A stretch of 56,279 bases of DNA from an uncultured Lachnospiraceae bacterium (GCA_902762955.1 CACWQH010000020.1:1-56279); one strand, 5' to 3'. Positions 26,055 through 34,547 are shown, counted from the stretch's first letter. Numbers and translations: made by a program. Notes: a model not told the origin generated them from the sequence alone.

Positions 26055-26063
26055 ATTATACCA
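26055..26063 (-). promoter_or_regulatory. Extended -10 promoter upstream of aepY
   Basis: On the minus strand TGGTATAAT (26063-26055) is an extended -10 with perfect TATAAT, about 50 bases before the aepY start. A weak -35-like TTGAAA is too close (13 bases) to pair with it normally. A CCTATA/TATAGG small hairpin lies at 26087-26102. Confidence 0.4.
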
Positions 26064-26120
26064 TCTTTACCACTTTCAAATATCCCTATACACACATATA
26101 GGCTATAAATCAACAATATT

Positions 26121-27686
26121 TCAATTTTTTATTTCTTCTACAGCTCTTTCAACTATCTTTTTCTGAATCATTGTGGACGAAACACCTTGTGTATAATCAG
26201 GCTCAATCACCTGACCTCCCCACTCTTTCATCGCATCTATTGCCTGTTTGCGTACAGTGGCAAGCGGTCCCTCTCTCCAATCCTTTCCATGAACCATAAA
26301 ATCCGCTTTAAGCTTGCGTAAATTAGGAATATAATCTCTTGTTTCCTGTGGAATAACCTCAGATACCCCTTTTAGATTCTCAACGACAATCTTTCTTTGT
26401 TCATATGGCATATACGGAATGCGCTTATAAGATGCAATTGCATCATCAGTAAAAAGTCCAACTATGACTTTACCATATTTTGATGCTTTTTTTATAATAT
26501 TAATATGTCCTGGATGTATAATATCGCATGCCATAGGAACGTAAACTGTAAGATCACACTTTTCTATACGTTCTTTAACCACACTATCATCAAATACATA
26601 TTCATTTTGAATTTCCGAACACTCAGCCATAATAGGTTTTGCAGGAGCTTTTGTATGATGAACACATCCATCGCAAAGAGTTCCCTCAAGCTTATCTTCC
26701 ATAAACCTACATCTCATATCCTTCATAACATCTCCATACCAACCATCATGGAGAGAAACCTTATTTAAATCTGCCACGATCAACATGTTTTCATAATCTG
26801 CATTTTCTATTGATAAATAACCTTCTTTTGTTACCGAAACTGCATCAAACGGAAGATTGCATTTTCTACGTTCCTCATTATCACATTCACATCTCAAATA
26901 ATCTTCTATTTCAGGCATATATCCACCTTGATTATATACGTATTTAAATACAATCTGATCAGCTAATCCATCAAACACTTCATAGTACTTATCCTTTAGA
27001 TTCTCCGTAAAACGAGTCAAAATACCTGTAACATAAATTTTATAGTTTTTTCCTGTTTCCTGTCTATATTGATTTAAATACTTTAAATGTTCCATAACCT
27101 TATCAAAGTCATCGTGACCATGAATAAATTCATATAGTTTACGTTGTGGTGCATTTATAGAAAACTTAATGCTATCAAGCCCCACATCAATAACAGCACG
27201 AATTTTTTCAGGAGTTGCCAATGAACCATTAGAAGTTAAATACACATATGTATATCCAATCTCTTTAGCCTTTGCAATATATTCAGGAAGTTCCGGAACA
27301 ATAAAAGGTTCTCCTGTAGCATAAAAGCCAACCTCTCTTGTTCCTAAATCATAGGCTTGTTGAAGGATATCAAATGCTTTTTTCTTATCCATCTTTCCAA
27401 CCCTTCGTTGCATCTTTTGATGCGCGCAAAAAATACAAGAATGATTACATGCATTTGAAATTTCCATTAAAAAATTTGAACGAGGAAACGGAGGCTCTAA
27501 ACTGTACAAATTATCTCGGTTAGCCTTTTTTAATCTTACTCTTTCCATAAGGTCGACATCTTTTCCCATTTTATCGTAATCATACTTTCTTATTGAGCAT
27601 GCTGCATTACCGCAATTCATACAATCCATATTCATATCACATGTAGATATTTTATCACATTCTATCATTTTTCTATCATCTACCAT
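26121..27686 (-). CDS. Radical SAM/SPASM protein fused to a C-terminal cytidylyltransferase
   Basis: A 521-residue fusion. The N-terminus has five cysteines in residues 10-30, then the radical SAM cluster C80-x3-C84-x2-C87 (NACNHSCIFCAHQK) and the barrel (FYATGEPF, YVYLTSNGS, DSIKFSINAP). About 285-350 is a SPASM-like cysteine-rich region (CNLPFDAVSVTKEGYLSIEN, then LCDGCVHH). From about 375 the C-terminus is a nucleotidyltransferase with HPGH (391-394) and GLFTDDAIASYKR, as in phosphonate- and glycerol-3-phosphate cytidylyltransferases. AAGGAGG precedes the start. It lies 12 bases from the PEP mutase gene. The radical reaction is unknown; the C-terminal part may activate a phosphonate as CMP-phosphonate. 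Confidence 0.85.
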   Translation of the reverse strand: MVDDRKMIECDKISTCDMNMDCMNCGNAACSIRKYDYDKMGKDVDLMERVRLKKANRDNLYSLEPPFPRSNFLMEISNACNHSCIFCAHQKMQRRVGKMDKKKAFDILQQAYDLGTREVGFYATGEPFIVPELPEYIAKAKEIGYTYVYLTSNGSLATPEKIRAVIDVGLDSIKFSINAPQRKLYEFIHGHDDFDKVMEHLKYLNQYRQETGKNYKIYVTGILTRFTENLKDKYYEVFDGLADQIVFKYVYNQGGYMPEIEDYLRCECDNEERRKCNLPFDAVSVTKEGYLSIENADYENMLIVADLNKVSLHDGWYGDVMKDMRCRFMEDKLEGTLCDGCVHHTKAPAKPIMAECSEIQNEYVFDDSVVKERIEKCDLTVYVPMACDIIHPGHINIIKKASKYGKVIVGLFTDDAIASYKRIPYMPYEQRKIVVENLKGVSEVIPQETRDYIPNLRKLKADFMVHGKDWREGPLATVRKQAIDAMKEWGGQVIEPDYTQGVSSTMIQKKIVERAVEEIKN

Positions 27687-27698
27687 TAATATACCTCC

Positions 27699-28997
27699 TT
27701 ATATCTCATCAATTAGAGTTATTATATCATTAATTGACATGAGACAATCATCAACCTCTTTTGCCCTATGATGTGTTAATATCGTTCTTGCAACATTCTC
27801 CATAGCCGGATATGCCGCTCTAAGAAGGTGATTTGCATATATTACAATATTTACTCCATGTTTGGACAGTTCTTCCTCAGTAATTGTGTTGAAACTTGTT
27901 GGCACAACTACAATGGGTGTTTTATCATCTTTTTTTCTAAACTCGTCACAAAAATTAATTATTTCATCAGGTCTTTTTTCTCTGCTATGAATCATAATCC
28001 CATCTGCTCCAGCTTTAATATAAGCATATGCCCTTTTTAAAGCATCATCCTCTCCTTTTTTTAGAATTAGACTTTCTATCCTTGCAATAATCATAAAATC
28101 ATCTGAAAGTTGTGAGCGTTTTCCTTCACTGATTTTATAGCAGAAATTTTCAATATTATCCTGTGTTTGAACAACTTCTGTTCCAAACAAACTATTTTTC
28201 TTTAACCCCGTTTTATCTTCTATAATTACAGCACTCACTCCCATTCGTTCAAGGGAACGAACCATATATACAAAATGTTCTGTAAGCCCTCCAGTATCCC
28301 CATCAAAAATAATAGGTTTTGTAGTAACCTCCATAACATCATTGATTGTACGAAAACGACTTGTCATATCGACTAACTCAATATCTGGTTTTCCTTTTTC
28401 CGTACTATCACATAGGCTGGAAATCCACATTGCATCAAACTGATCTATAGCCTCTCCTTCTGAAACTATTGTTTTTTCAGCAATCAATCCAGTCAAGCCA
28501 CTGTGAACTTCAATCGCTTTAACAATAGGGGTAAGCTTTAATAATTTTCTCAGCCTTGCTCTTCGCAATTCCGGCATCGCCATTTTTTCTCGCATTTGTT
28601 GATCGATTTTTTGTACAGTTTCATTCTTGGTATAAGGAACTTCTACTAATTTGCCACCAAATTCTTTTAATAAACCAACAATATTATTTCGTATAACTTG
28701 CAGTGGACCCGAACTCCAATTATCCCCATGGACAACATAATCTGGATGAATAGAAGCAATGACTTCATCATAAAGTATACTATTTTGGATAATGACATCT
28801 TTGATTCCTGGTATTTTTTTTACCATTTTTACACGTTCTTCCGTAGTTAAAATTGGAAATCGATTATATCTAATCATTTCTGAATCACATAACACTCCAA
28901 CTATTACGCTTCCCAGCTTTTTTGCCTTTTCTATAATATTCATATGTCCTTCATGAATAATATCCGTACAAAAACATGTATATACAATTTTACTCAT
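27699..28997 (-). CDS. aepX: Phosphoenolpyruvate mutase with N-terminal cytidylyltransferase domain
   Basis: PEP mutase makes the carbon-phosphorus bond by rearranging phosphoenolpyruvate to phosphonopyruvate. The mutase part begins near residue 145 and includes FDGDTGG (231-237) and the signature EDKTGLKKNSLF (260-271), which separates mutases from isocitrate-lyase relatives. In front is a nucleotidyltransferase domain with HEGH (15-18) and VVHGDNWSSGPL. Such N-terminal fusions are known in some phosphonate gene clusters. GGAGG precedes the start. Downstream are the radical SAM fusion and aepY, so the first two phosphonate steps are encoded together. The 432-residue length equals the sum of the two domains. 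Confidence 0.93.
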   Translation of the reverse strand: MSKIVYTCFCTDIIHEGHMNIIEKAKKLGSVIVGVLCDSEMIRYNRFPILTTEERVKMVKKIPGIKDVIIQNSILYDEVIASIHPDYVVHGDNWSSGPLQVIRNNIVGLLKEFGGKLVEVPYTKNETVQKIDQQMREKMAMPELRRARLRKLLKLTPIVKAIEVHSGLTGLIAEKTIVSEGEAIDQFDAMWISSLCDSTEKGKPDIELVDMTSRFRTINDVMEVTTKPIIFDGDTGGLTEHFVYMVRSLERMGVSAVIIEDKTGLKKNSLFGTEVVQTQDNIENFCYKISEGKRSQLSDDFMIIARIESLILKKGEDDALKRAYAYIKAGADGIMIHSREKRPDEIINFCDEFRKKDDKTPIVVVPTSFNTITEEELSKHGVNIVIYANHLLRAAYPAMENVARTILTHHRAKEVDDCLMSINDIITLIDEI

Positions 28998-29179
28998 TTA
29001 TCAAGCCTCCGATAATAATTATAATTTTTTCCTCATTACCAGCTTATTCTTTAAAGTTATCTGTCAAACTGATTTTTTATTCAAATATTTTTTAGTTTTT
29101 ACATCGCAATTTATTTTCAAACTTATAATTTGTCATAACTCACTTTATTTAAAAAAATTATAACAAAACTTACAAATTA

Positions 29180-30328
29180 TCATTTTATTCTATAGTTTTT
29201 CCATGGATGATTTTTACTAGTCTGTTTCTCTCTCGGTGGCAATTCCATATAATTGCCATATACACGTGTTAGCAAATCATGACATCCAATAGGAATTGAA
29301 AAAAGTTCATTTTCAAAGGGGACGAACAATGGGACATTAAACCAATCTTTCTTAAATATATGAATACCATCTTCAGTATGTCCAAATAAACTTCCTATAT
29401 ATTCATTATCTTTATTTTCATACTTATGTGAAAAATCAATACACTTATGTATATGAATAAGATTATTCTTTCCATCTTCCAATATTTTTTTCTTGAAATC
29501 ATTAACTAAAATATAACTATTATGCAAAAATTTTTCTGCTTCTTCTATAGTTTTACCTAAACCAACTAACGGAAAAATATCTACTCCTAAACCTGTTTTA
29601 ATTATAAACGGAAAATCTATTATCCTCGATACAGTTTTTTTATCAACTAACATAGGAGTTAAAAAAATATATCCTTCTGTAACTCCTGGTAATAACAATT
29701 CGTAATCGTCCTCAGGACTAATAGTATCATATAATTTTTTTAAATCTTTTTCCATTATAAAAACATCTATATCATTATCCCATGGAATGAAAGCTTTATG
29801 GCGAACTGCTCCTAATAATGAACCATACGCAAGATAATAATTAACGTTGCATTCTATACACTTTTCTTTCAAAAAAATAAGCGCATTTAACTGAACTTCT
29901 CTTTCTTCAGACCAACTAATCTCTGTCAACGATTCTTCATTATAGTTTGAAATCACCTCATGCGGATTAAAGAATCTTATAATATTTTTTTCTTCATCAT
30001 ACCCCATCTTTTTTAATTGATTAACCATTTCATTATAATAATTACCACCGATAAGTATAAGATAAGATTCATCAAATGGGATTAATTTTTCTTTTGGACT
30101 ACAAACCTGTACTTCCTCACGAACCAAATTCTTTTTACTCGGATTGTTATCTATAATTGCTTCGACAATAACATTTTTACTTCTTAAAATCTCTAAAGCA
30201 ACGTTACTTGCTTCAGTTATACCAAATAGCACCACTCTGTGATTATCAAACTTTTTTTCTTTATCTAATTCAACTATTTTGTCTCTTACTATTTCTATTA
30301 CGTTTTTTTCTATCCCATATTTTCTCAT
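29180..30328 (-). CDS. LicD-family transferase with N-terminal Rossmann-like domain
   Basis: Residues about 25-125 form a nucleotide-binding-like domain (HRVVLFGITEASNVALEIL, AIIDNNPS). The LicD domain follows, with AYGSLLGAVRH (167-177) and WDNDIDVFI (183-191) carrying the metal-binding acids. LicD enzymes move a phosphoalcohol from a CDP or CMP donor to a sugar. Placed between pseB and the phosphonate genes, it is the best candidate to attach a CMP-activated phosphonate to the glycan. That is inference. AAAGGGG precedes the start. A 180-base AT-rich gap separates it from aepX; no good promoter was found there. Confidence 0.85.
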   Translation of the reverse strand: MRKYGIEKNVIEIVRDKIVELDKEKKFDNHRVVLFGITEASNVALEILRSKNVIVEAIIDNNPSKKNLVREEVQVCSPKEKLIPFDESYLILIGGNYYNEMVNQLKKMGYDEEKNIIRFFNPHEVISNYNEESLTEISWSEEREVQLNALIFLKEKCIECNVNYYLAYGSLLGAVRHKAFIPWDNDIDVFIMEKDLKKLYDTISPEDDYELLLPGVTEGYIFLTPMLVDKKTVSRIIDFPFIIKTGLGVDIFPLVGLGKTIEEAEKFLHNSYILVNDFKKKILEDGKNNLIHIHKCIDFSHKYENKDNEYIGSLFGHTEDGIHIFKKDWFNVPLFVPFENELFSIPIGCHDLLTRVYGNYMELPPREKQTSKNHPWKNYRIK

Positions 30329-30343
30329 ATCAAACCCCTTTTC

Positions 30344-31348
30344 TTATGCCAAAAAACCCAACAATTTCAATTCTCTTCTTAAATCTTCAACATCAAACCA
30401 TTGATTATTGTTATCAGAAGTATAGCTAAATCCTTCTTCAACTTTTTTTCCACCAACCAAAATATCTTCTTCATTTGCCCAACTATAGTGAGGATAAATG
30501 ATAAAATGCTTGTCGTACTCATATGTTGACCACGAATCATCCTTTGTTACCATTATCTCATGAAGTTTTTCTCCTTCACGAATGCCAAATTCATCTATTT
30601 CACAATCAGACAACATCGCTTTTGCCAAATCTCCTATATGAAACGATGGTATCTTAGATATATATGTTTCTCCACCCTTTGATTCTTCAAGCGCCTTAAA
30701 CACAAGCTCAACACCTTGCTCAAGTGTTATCCAAAATCTAGTCATTCTCATATCAGTAACGCCAAGTGTTTTACCTCCATTATCTATTATCTTTTTCCAA
30801 ATAGGTATAACAGATCCTCTACTCCCCGCTACATTTCCATATCTTACAACAGAAAAAACAGTTTTATAATTTTCTCCTCTATATGCGTTCGCAGCTATAA
30901 ATAGTTTATCCGAAACAAGTTTTGTTCCACCATATAGATTAATCGGATTAACTGCTTTATCCGTCGATAGTGCAACAACTTTTTTTACACCACAATCAAG
31001 CGCTGCATCTATTACGTTTTGTGCGCCATGAATATTAGTCTTTATAGCTTCAAAAGGATTATACTCACATGTAGGAACCTGCTTCATTGCTGCAGCATGT
31101 ATAACATAGTCTACTCCGGCAAATGCCCTGTATAATCTATCCTTGTCTCTAACATCGCCTATAAAAAATCTAACTCTAGATATATCAACCATATTAGCAA
31201 ACTCTGTTTTCATTACACTTTGCTTATACTCATCTCTAGAATAAATAATCACTTTTTTAGGATTATACTTCTTAAAAAACATCTCTAAAAACTTTTTTCC
31301 AAATGAGCCTGTTCCACCTGTTATTAATATTGTTTTCCCATTAAGCAT
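30344..31348 (-). CDS. pseB: UDP-N-acetylglucosamine 4,6-dehydratase (inverting)
   Basis: PseB starts the pseudaminic acid pathway, converting UDP-GlcNAc to a UDP-4-keto-6-deoxy-L-IdoNAc. The 334-residue SDR protein has GGTGSFG at 11-17, the inverting-dehydratase motif AAAMKQVPTCEYNPFEAIKT and the YGGTKLVSDKLF catalytic region. The start at 31348 overlaps the Maf stop by eight bases, with AAGGGAGA upstream. A longer frame to 31375 would overlap Maf further. Separation from the other pse genes by the phosphonate block is unusual. FlaA1/CapD-type dehydratases share the fold but not the MKQVPT motif. Confidence 0.92.
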   Translation of the reverse strand: MLNGKTILITGGTGSFGKKFLEMFFKKYNPKKVIIYSRDEYKQSVMKTEFANMVDISRVRFFIGDVRDKDRLYRAFAGVDYVIHAAAMKQVPTCEYNPFEAIKTNIHGAQNVIDAALDCGVKKVVALSTDKAVNPINLYGGTKLVSDKLFIAANAYRGENYKTVFSVVRYGNVAGSRGSVIPIWKKIIDNGGKTLGVTDMRMTRFWITLEQGVELVFKALEESKGGETYISKIPSFHIGDLAKAMLSDCEIDEFGIREGEKLHEIMVTKDDSWSTYEYDKHFIIYPHYSWANEEDILVGGKKVEEGFSYTSDNNNQWFDVEDLRRELKLLGFLA

Positions 31349-33191
31349 TTTTTTCTCCCTTCTGTATGTCCTCATAGCATTCGTCTAACATTTTAATTAT
31401 TTCCTTTATACTCGCAGTCAAATCTTTATAATATTTCTCACTTTTACTATACATACGAATTGACTCCTTTATATGATCTTCTTCTTCAATATAATAATCT
31501 CTTAAAAACTCATAATTTGTTGTCGGCTCATATCCGACGATAAAAGACCGCTCATCCATATCAAGAAAATCTTCATCCAATTCATATATAAATTTATTGA
31601 TTTTTTTTAATCGTTCAACATTGTATTTTTTATTTAAAAGTAATTCTTTACCTTCTTTTGCAAGTTTATATCCCTTATGCATTTTTTCTTTCATATTCTG
31701 CATATTGGATTTCATATTTATTATTGTATCCGTTATTATTCTTTTATCATCACCCATAAATAATCGCTTAGGCTTGGATAAAAATTCATCAACATCAAAT
31801 TTATTTTTACAATACTTATCTATTGCTTCTCTCAATGTCATAATAGTAGTATTTCTCTTGAAAGCTCCTCCTTCTGTAGCATCAATTATTTCAACTATAT
31901 CTCTATGATTATATGCAATTTCCTCTATTGCTCTTATAAAAGTAAAATAATCTTTTTTTGTCAACACATCATTACCATATATATCTTTTACATAAAAAGT
32001 AGTTGCTTTTATTTCGTCTTTGTTTATTTCATCATCATCTGCATACTGTTTATTATTTGTAAATGATAAGTCTTGTCCAATAAGTATAATTTTTTTAAAT
32101 CCAAATAATATCATATTTACAAGCGCATCAATCGCTACTGAACCTCCGGCATATACCATCTTTATCTCACTACCGGCATCTCTGAACATATTATCCCATA
32201 TTATAGAATTCGACGAATAAAATATATAATTATTGGAATCAACAAAATTTAATACATCATAATTTGATGACATATCCACCATAAATGGTATATCATTAAT
32301 GCCTTCAACCTCAAAATGTTTTGTACTTTTAGCACAATCAACCGAAATTATCATATCTGGTTTTATTCCTCTAGACATTACTTTTGGTATAGCTGTATCA
32401 ACAGCAATAACAAATGCTTTATTATGTACTTCTTTTAACAAATCAAGATTTTTTTCTAAAGATGGACCAGCAGATACAACTATGGCTGGTATACCTTCCG
32501 GTGCTGTATCATATAATTCCACAGCACTTTTACACCCAACAAGATATTGCATATTATGTATTGAGTTATAACACATCTTATTACCAAACATCGACATTGT
32601 ATTTATCTCTATTTCCAAATTTTCATACTTCTCAAGTACCATTTTAAGAAACACCAAATACTCTTCATGAAAAATCCTTTCATAAATTGGAAGTGCAAAA
32701 TACTTATTTGTTTTAACATTATTAGGCAGAACCGTTACCTCCAAATAGCTGTAAAATTTCTCTCTATTAATTTCATCAACCACGATTCTTAATCGATTCG
32801 ATTCCAATAAATCACTAATATCTATATTCTGTAGCACTGTCATAAAAATTGATTTCTTTGGTTCGTAGACAATACAATTGCATTTCTCCGTATTACTTAA
32901 AAACTCTCTTACAGCATCTCCGTTACTAATACCAAACAAATAAAGAACTGACACATCTGGCATATCCACTTTATCTTGCATTATTTTTTTTGCTTCATTT
33001 TCTGAATTATATTTTGAGGAAAGATAAGTTTTTTGATTGCCTTTACAATACGCAAGTATTATCTCATCTTTTTTTGACTTTTCAACTAACGTCTCATTTT
33101 CATTCCATGAAAAATTTCCTTCATTAATTAAATCGTAAAGATCAATATTGTATTTTTTTAATGCATCGAGATTCTTTTTATAAATATCCAT
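31341..33191 (-). CDS. maf: Motility accessory factor, flagellin pseudaminic acid transferase
   Basis: The 616-residue protein contains the MAF/DUF115 domain: VVSAGPSLEKNLDLLKEV, AVDTAIPKVMSRGIKPDMII, SVDCAKSTKHF and MVYAGGSVAIDALVNMILFG, then IILIGQDLSF. In Campylobacter, Aeromonas and some Clostridia, Maf proteins add nonulosonic acids to flagellin. An N-terminal region (1-200) and a helical C-terminus (about 480-616) flank the domain. The start follows AGGAG. It lies between flagellin and pseB, directly linking the pse pathway to flagellin. Whether the modified sugar includes a phosphonate is unknown. Confidence 0.88.
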   Translation of the reverse strand: MDIYKKNLDALKKYNIDLYDLINEGNFSWNENETLVEKSKKDEIILAYCKGNQKTYLSSKYNSENEAKKIMQDKVDMPDVSVLYLFGISNGDAVREFLSNTEKCNCIVYEPKKSIFMTVLQNIDISDLLESNRLRIVVDEINREKFYSYLEVTVLPNNVKTNKYFALPIYERIFHEEYLVFLKMVLEKYENLEIEINTMSMFGNKMCYNSIHNMQYLVGCKSAVELYDTAPEGIPAIVVSAGPSLEKNLDLLKEVHNKAFVIAVDTAIPKVMSRGIKPDMIISVDCAKSTKHFEVEGINDIPFMVDMSSNYDVLNFVDSNNYIFYSSNSIIWDNMFRDAGSEIKMVYAGGSVAIDALVNMILFGFKKIILIGQDLSFTNNKQYADDDEINKDEIKATTFYVKDIYGNDVLTKKDYFTFIRAIEEIAYNHRDIVEIIDATEGGAFKRNTTIMTLREAIDKYCKNKFDVDEFLSKPKRLFMGDDKRIITDTIINMKSNMQNMKEKMHKGYKLAKEGKELLLNKKYNVERLKKINKFIYELDEDFLDMDERSFIVGYEPTTNYEFLRDYYIEEEDHIKESIRMYSKSEKYYKDLTASIKEIIKMLDECYEDIQKGEKNA

Positions 33192-33216
33192 ACCGGTCTC
33201 TCCTGTTAAATAATAA

Positions 33217-33504
33217 TTATTCTTTTAATGATGTTATCAATTCATAAGATATAATATCCGCCATACCAACTGCATCCTTATTTTCCATGCTTTCTAATAG
33301 AGGCGTAAGCGCATCATTAATCAAACTGCTTCTCTTTTCTTCCGGCATATTAGTTGCAAAAAATGATATATCACCCAAAACAAGGTTCATCTCAGCCATC
33401 CCTATATTTATATTGCCATTATAAAGCTCGTTTGCTATATTTTCCAATTTTTCCATTGTTTCCTGAATATTATTCCCCAATTTATTTTCCTCCAATTTCA
33501 TCAT
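33217..33504 (-). CDS. Unknown small helical protein between flagellin and maf
   Basis: A protein of about 88-96 residues, predicted all helical and acidic (ETMEKLENIANELYNGNINI, then GMAEMNLVLGDISFFATNMP). I do not recognise a family. The frame runs to 33552, but that start lies in the flagellin terminator. Either ATG 33504 or TTG 33480, which has GGAGG eight bases upstream, is the likely start. Position between flagellin and maf suggests a flagellin- or Maf-associated factor, such as a chaperone, without proof. No membrane segment is seen. Confidence 0.6.
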   Translation of the reverse strand: MMKLEENKLGNNIQETMEKLENIANELYNGNINIGMAEMNLVLGDISFFATNMPEEKRSSLINDALTPLLESMENKDAVGMADIISYELITSLKE

Positions 33505-33516
33505 AATTATCGTTAT

Positions 33517-33549
33517 AAACAAAATAAGCTGACCCGTAACCGAGTCAGC
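33517..33549 (-). terminator. Rho-independent terminator of the flagellin gene
   Basis: On the minus strand a nine-bp stem (GCTGACTCG 33549-33541 with CGGGTCAGC 33536-33528, one U-G wobble) with a four-base loop is followed by TTATTTTGTTT. It lies about 23 bases after the flagellin stop and would isolate its mRNA. Confidence 0.9.
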
Positions 33550-33571
33550 CATATTTTGTAGATTAAATTAA

Positions 33572-34384
33572 TTAACCTAATAATGAAAGTACACCCTGAG
33601 TAGACTGATTTGCCTGTGCAAGCATTGACTGTGCAGCCTGCTGGAGAATGTTATTCTTAGTGTAGTTAGTCATCTCTGAAGCCATATCAGTATCACGAAT
33701 CTGTGACTCAGCTGAAGTTAAGTTCTCACTATAGTTATTGAGATTGTTGATAGTGTACTCAAGTCTGTTCTGCTTAGCACCAAGTTCTGATCTTGCTGCT
33801 GAAACAGTCTTGATAGCTGCGCTTATCTTAGACATAGCATCTGATGCTGATCCATGAGAAGCCATTGAAAGGCTTGTAACGCCAAGCTTTGAAGCACTCA
33901 TAGTAGCAATAGTAATCGCCATATTCTCTTTTGCAACAGCACCAACCTGAAGATTCTTATCCTTGAAGTCACCATTCAAAAGCTTAGTGCCGTTGAATGC
34001 TGCCTTGTTAGAAATAGAATCAATCTCAGCTGTTAATTCAGTAATCTCATTCTGGATAGCTGTACGATCTTCAGTTGCGTTAACGTCGTTAGCTGCCTTA
34101 GTAGCAAGCTCACCCATTCTCTGAAGGATGCTATGAATCTCGTTCATGTTACCTTCTGCAGTCTGGATAAGTGATACACCATCTTCTGAGTTCTTAACAG
34201 CCTGGTTAATACCTCTGATCTGGTTTCTCATCTTCTCACTGATTGAAAGACCTGCTGCATCATCTGCTGCTCTGTTAACAGCGAATCCTGATGATAACTT
34301 CTCAGTTGCCTTAGCTACTGCCTTAACATTTGTTCCTAACATTCTGTTAGTGTTTACTGCCTGCATGTTGTGTTGTACTACCAT
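33572..34384 (-). CDS. fliC: Flagellin
   Basis: The 270-residue protein has the conserved D0/D1 termini: MVVQHNMQAVNTNRMLGTNV, then LSSGFAVNRAADDAAGLSIS at the N-terminus and SQIRDTDMASEMTNYTKNNI, then LQQAAQSMLAQANQSTQGVL at the C-terminus. There is no large variable domain, so this is a minimal flagellin. The centre is rich in Ser and Thr (TIATMSASKLGVTSLSMASH), plausible O-glycosylation sites for Maf, and lysines could be FliB targets. AAGGAGGA precedes the ATG. A SigD-type promoter and a structured leader with CsrA-like sites lie upstream. The gene has its own terminator. Confidence 0.97.
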   Translation of the reverse strand: MVVQHNMQAVNTNRMLGTNVKAVAKATEKLSSGFAVNRAADDAAGLSISEKMRNQIRGINQAVKNSEDGVSLIQTAEGNMNEIHSILQRMGELATKAANDVNATEDRTAIQNEITELTAEIDSISNKAAFNGTKLLNGDFKDKNLQVGAVAKENMAITIATMSASKLGVTSLSMASHGSASDAMSKISAAIKTVSAARSELGAKQNRLEYTINNLNNYSENLTSAESQIRDTDMASEMTNYTKNNILQQAAQSMLAQANQSTQGVLSLLG

Positions 34385-34390
34385 AATAAT

Positions 34391-34423
34391 TCCTCCTTGA
34401 ATATAATGTTGCTTCCTTGCAAC
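34391..34423 (-). promoter_or_regulatory. Predicted CsrA binding sites in the flagellin leader
   Basis: On the mRNA a hairpin GTTGC-AAGGAA-GCAAC (34423-34408) presents GGA in its loop, the typical CsrA target. A second GGA lies in the ribosome site AAGGAGGA (34391-34398 region), about 15 bases further on. In Bacillus subtilis the hag leader has the same two-site layout, and CsrA is antagonised by FliW; both genes are in this window. Confidence 0.6.
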
Positions 34424-34461
34424 ATGTACTAGCGGTCATGCCGCCGTTAATATTAATCTAT

Positions 34462-34484
34462 GTTACACGCCGAGGCGTAATAAC
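34462..34484 (-). promoter_or_regulatory. Structured flagellin leader hairpin
   Basis: GTTACACGCC (34462-34471) pairs imperfectly with GGCGTAATAAC (34474-34484), and GCGG/CCGC form another short stem at 34432-34444. With the CsrA hairpin this makes a strongly folded leader of about 130 bases, which may protect the abundant flagellin mRNA. Confidence 0.4.
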
Positions 34485-34520
34485 CTTTGATTTTTGGTCT
34501 TCCTTGACCCTTACAGTATA

Positions 34521-34547
34521 TATATCGGAGCAATATGTACAAAGTTA
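34521..34547 (-). promoter_or_regulatory. SigD (sigma-28) promoter of flagellin
   Basis: On the minus strand TAAC (34547-34544) is followed after exactly 15 bases by CCGATATA (34528-34521), close to the SigD consensus TAAA-N15-GCCGATAT. It is about 130 bases from the flagellin ATG. Confidence 0.75.

Noticed and set aside
29062-29067. TTGACA on the minus strand upstream of aepX as a promoter
   Set aside because: No acceptable -10 box lies 16-18 bases downstream, so no promoter is called; read-through from licD is equally possible.
33505-33552. ATG at 33552 as start of the small gene after flagellin
   Set aside because: It falls inside the flagellin terminator stem; a downstream ATG or TTG with GGAGG is more credible.
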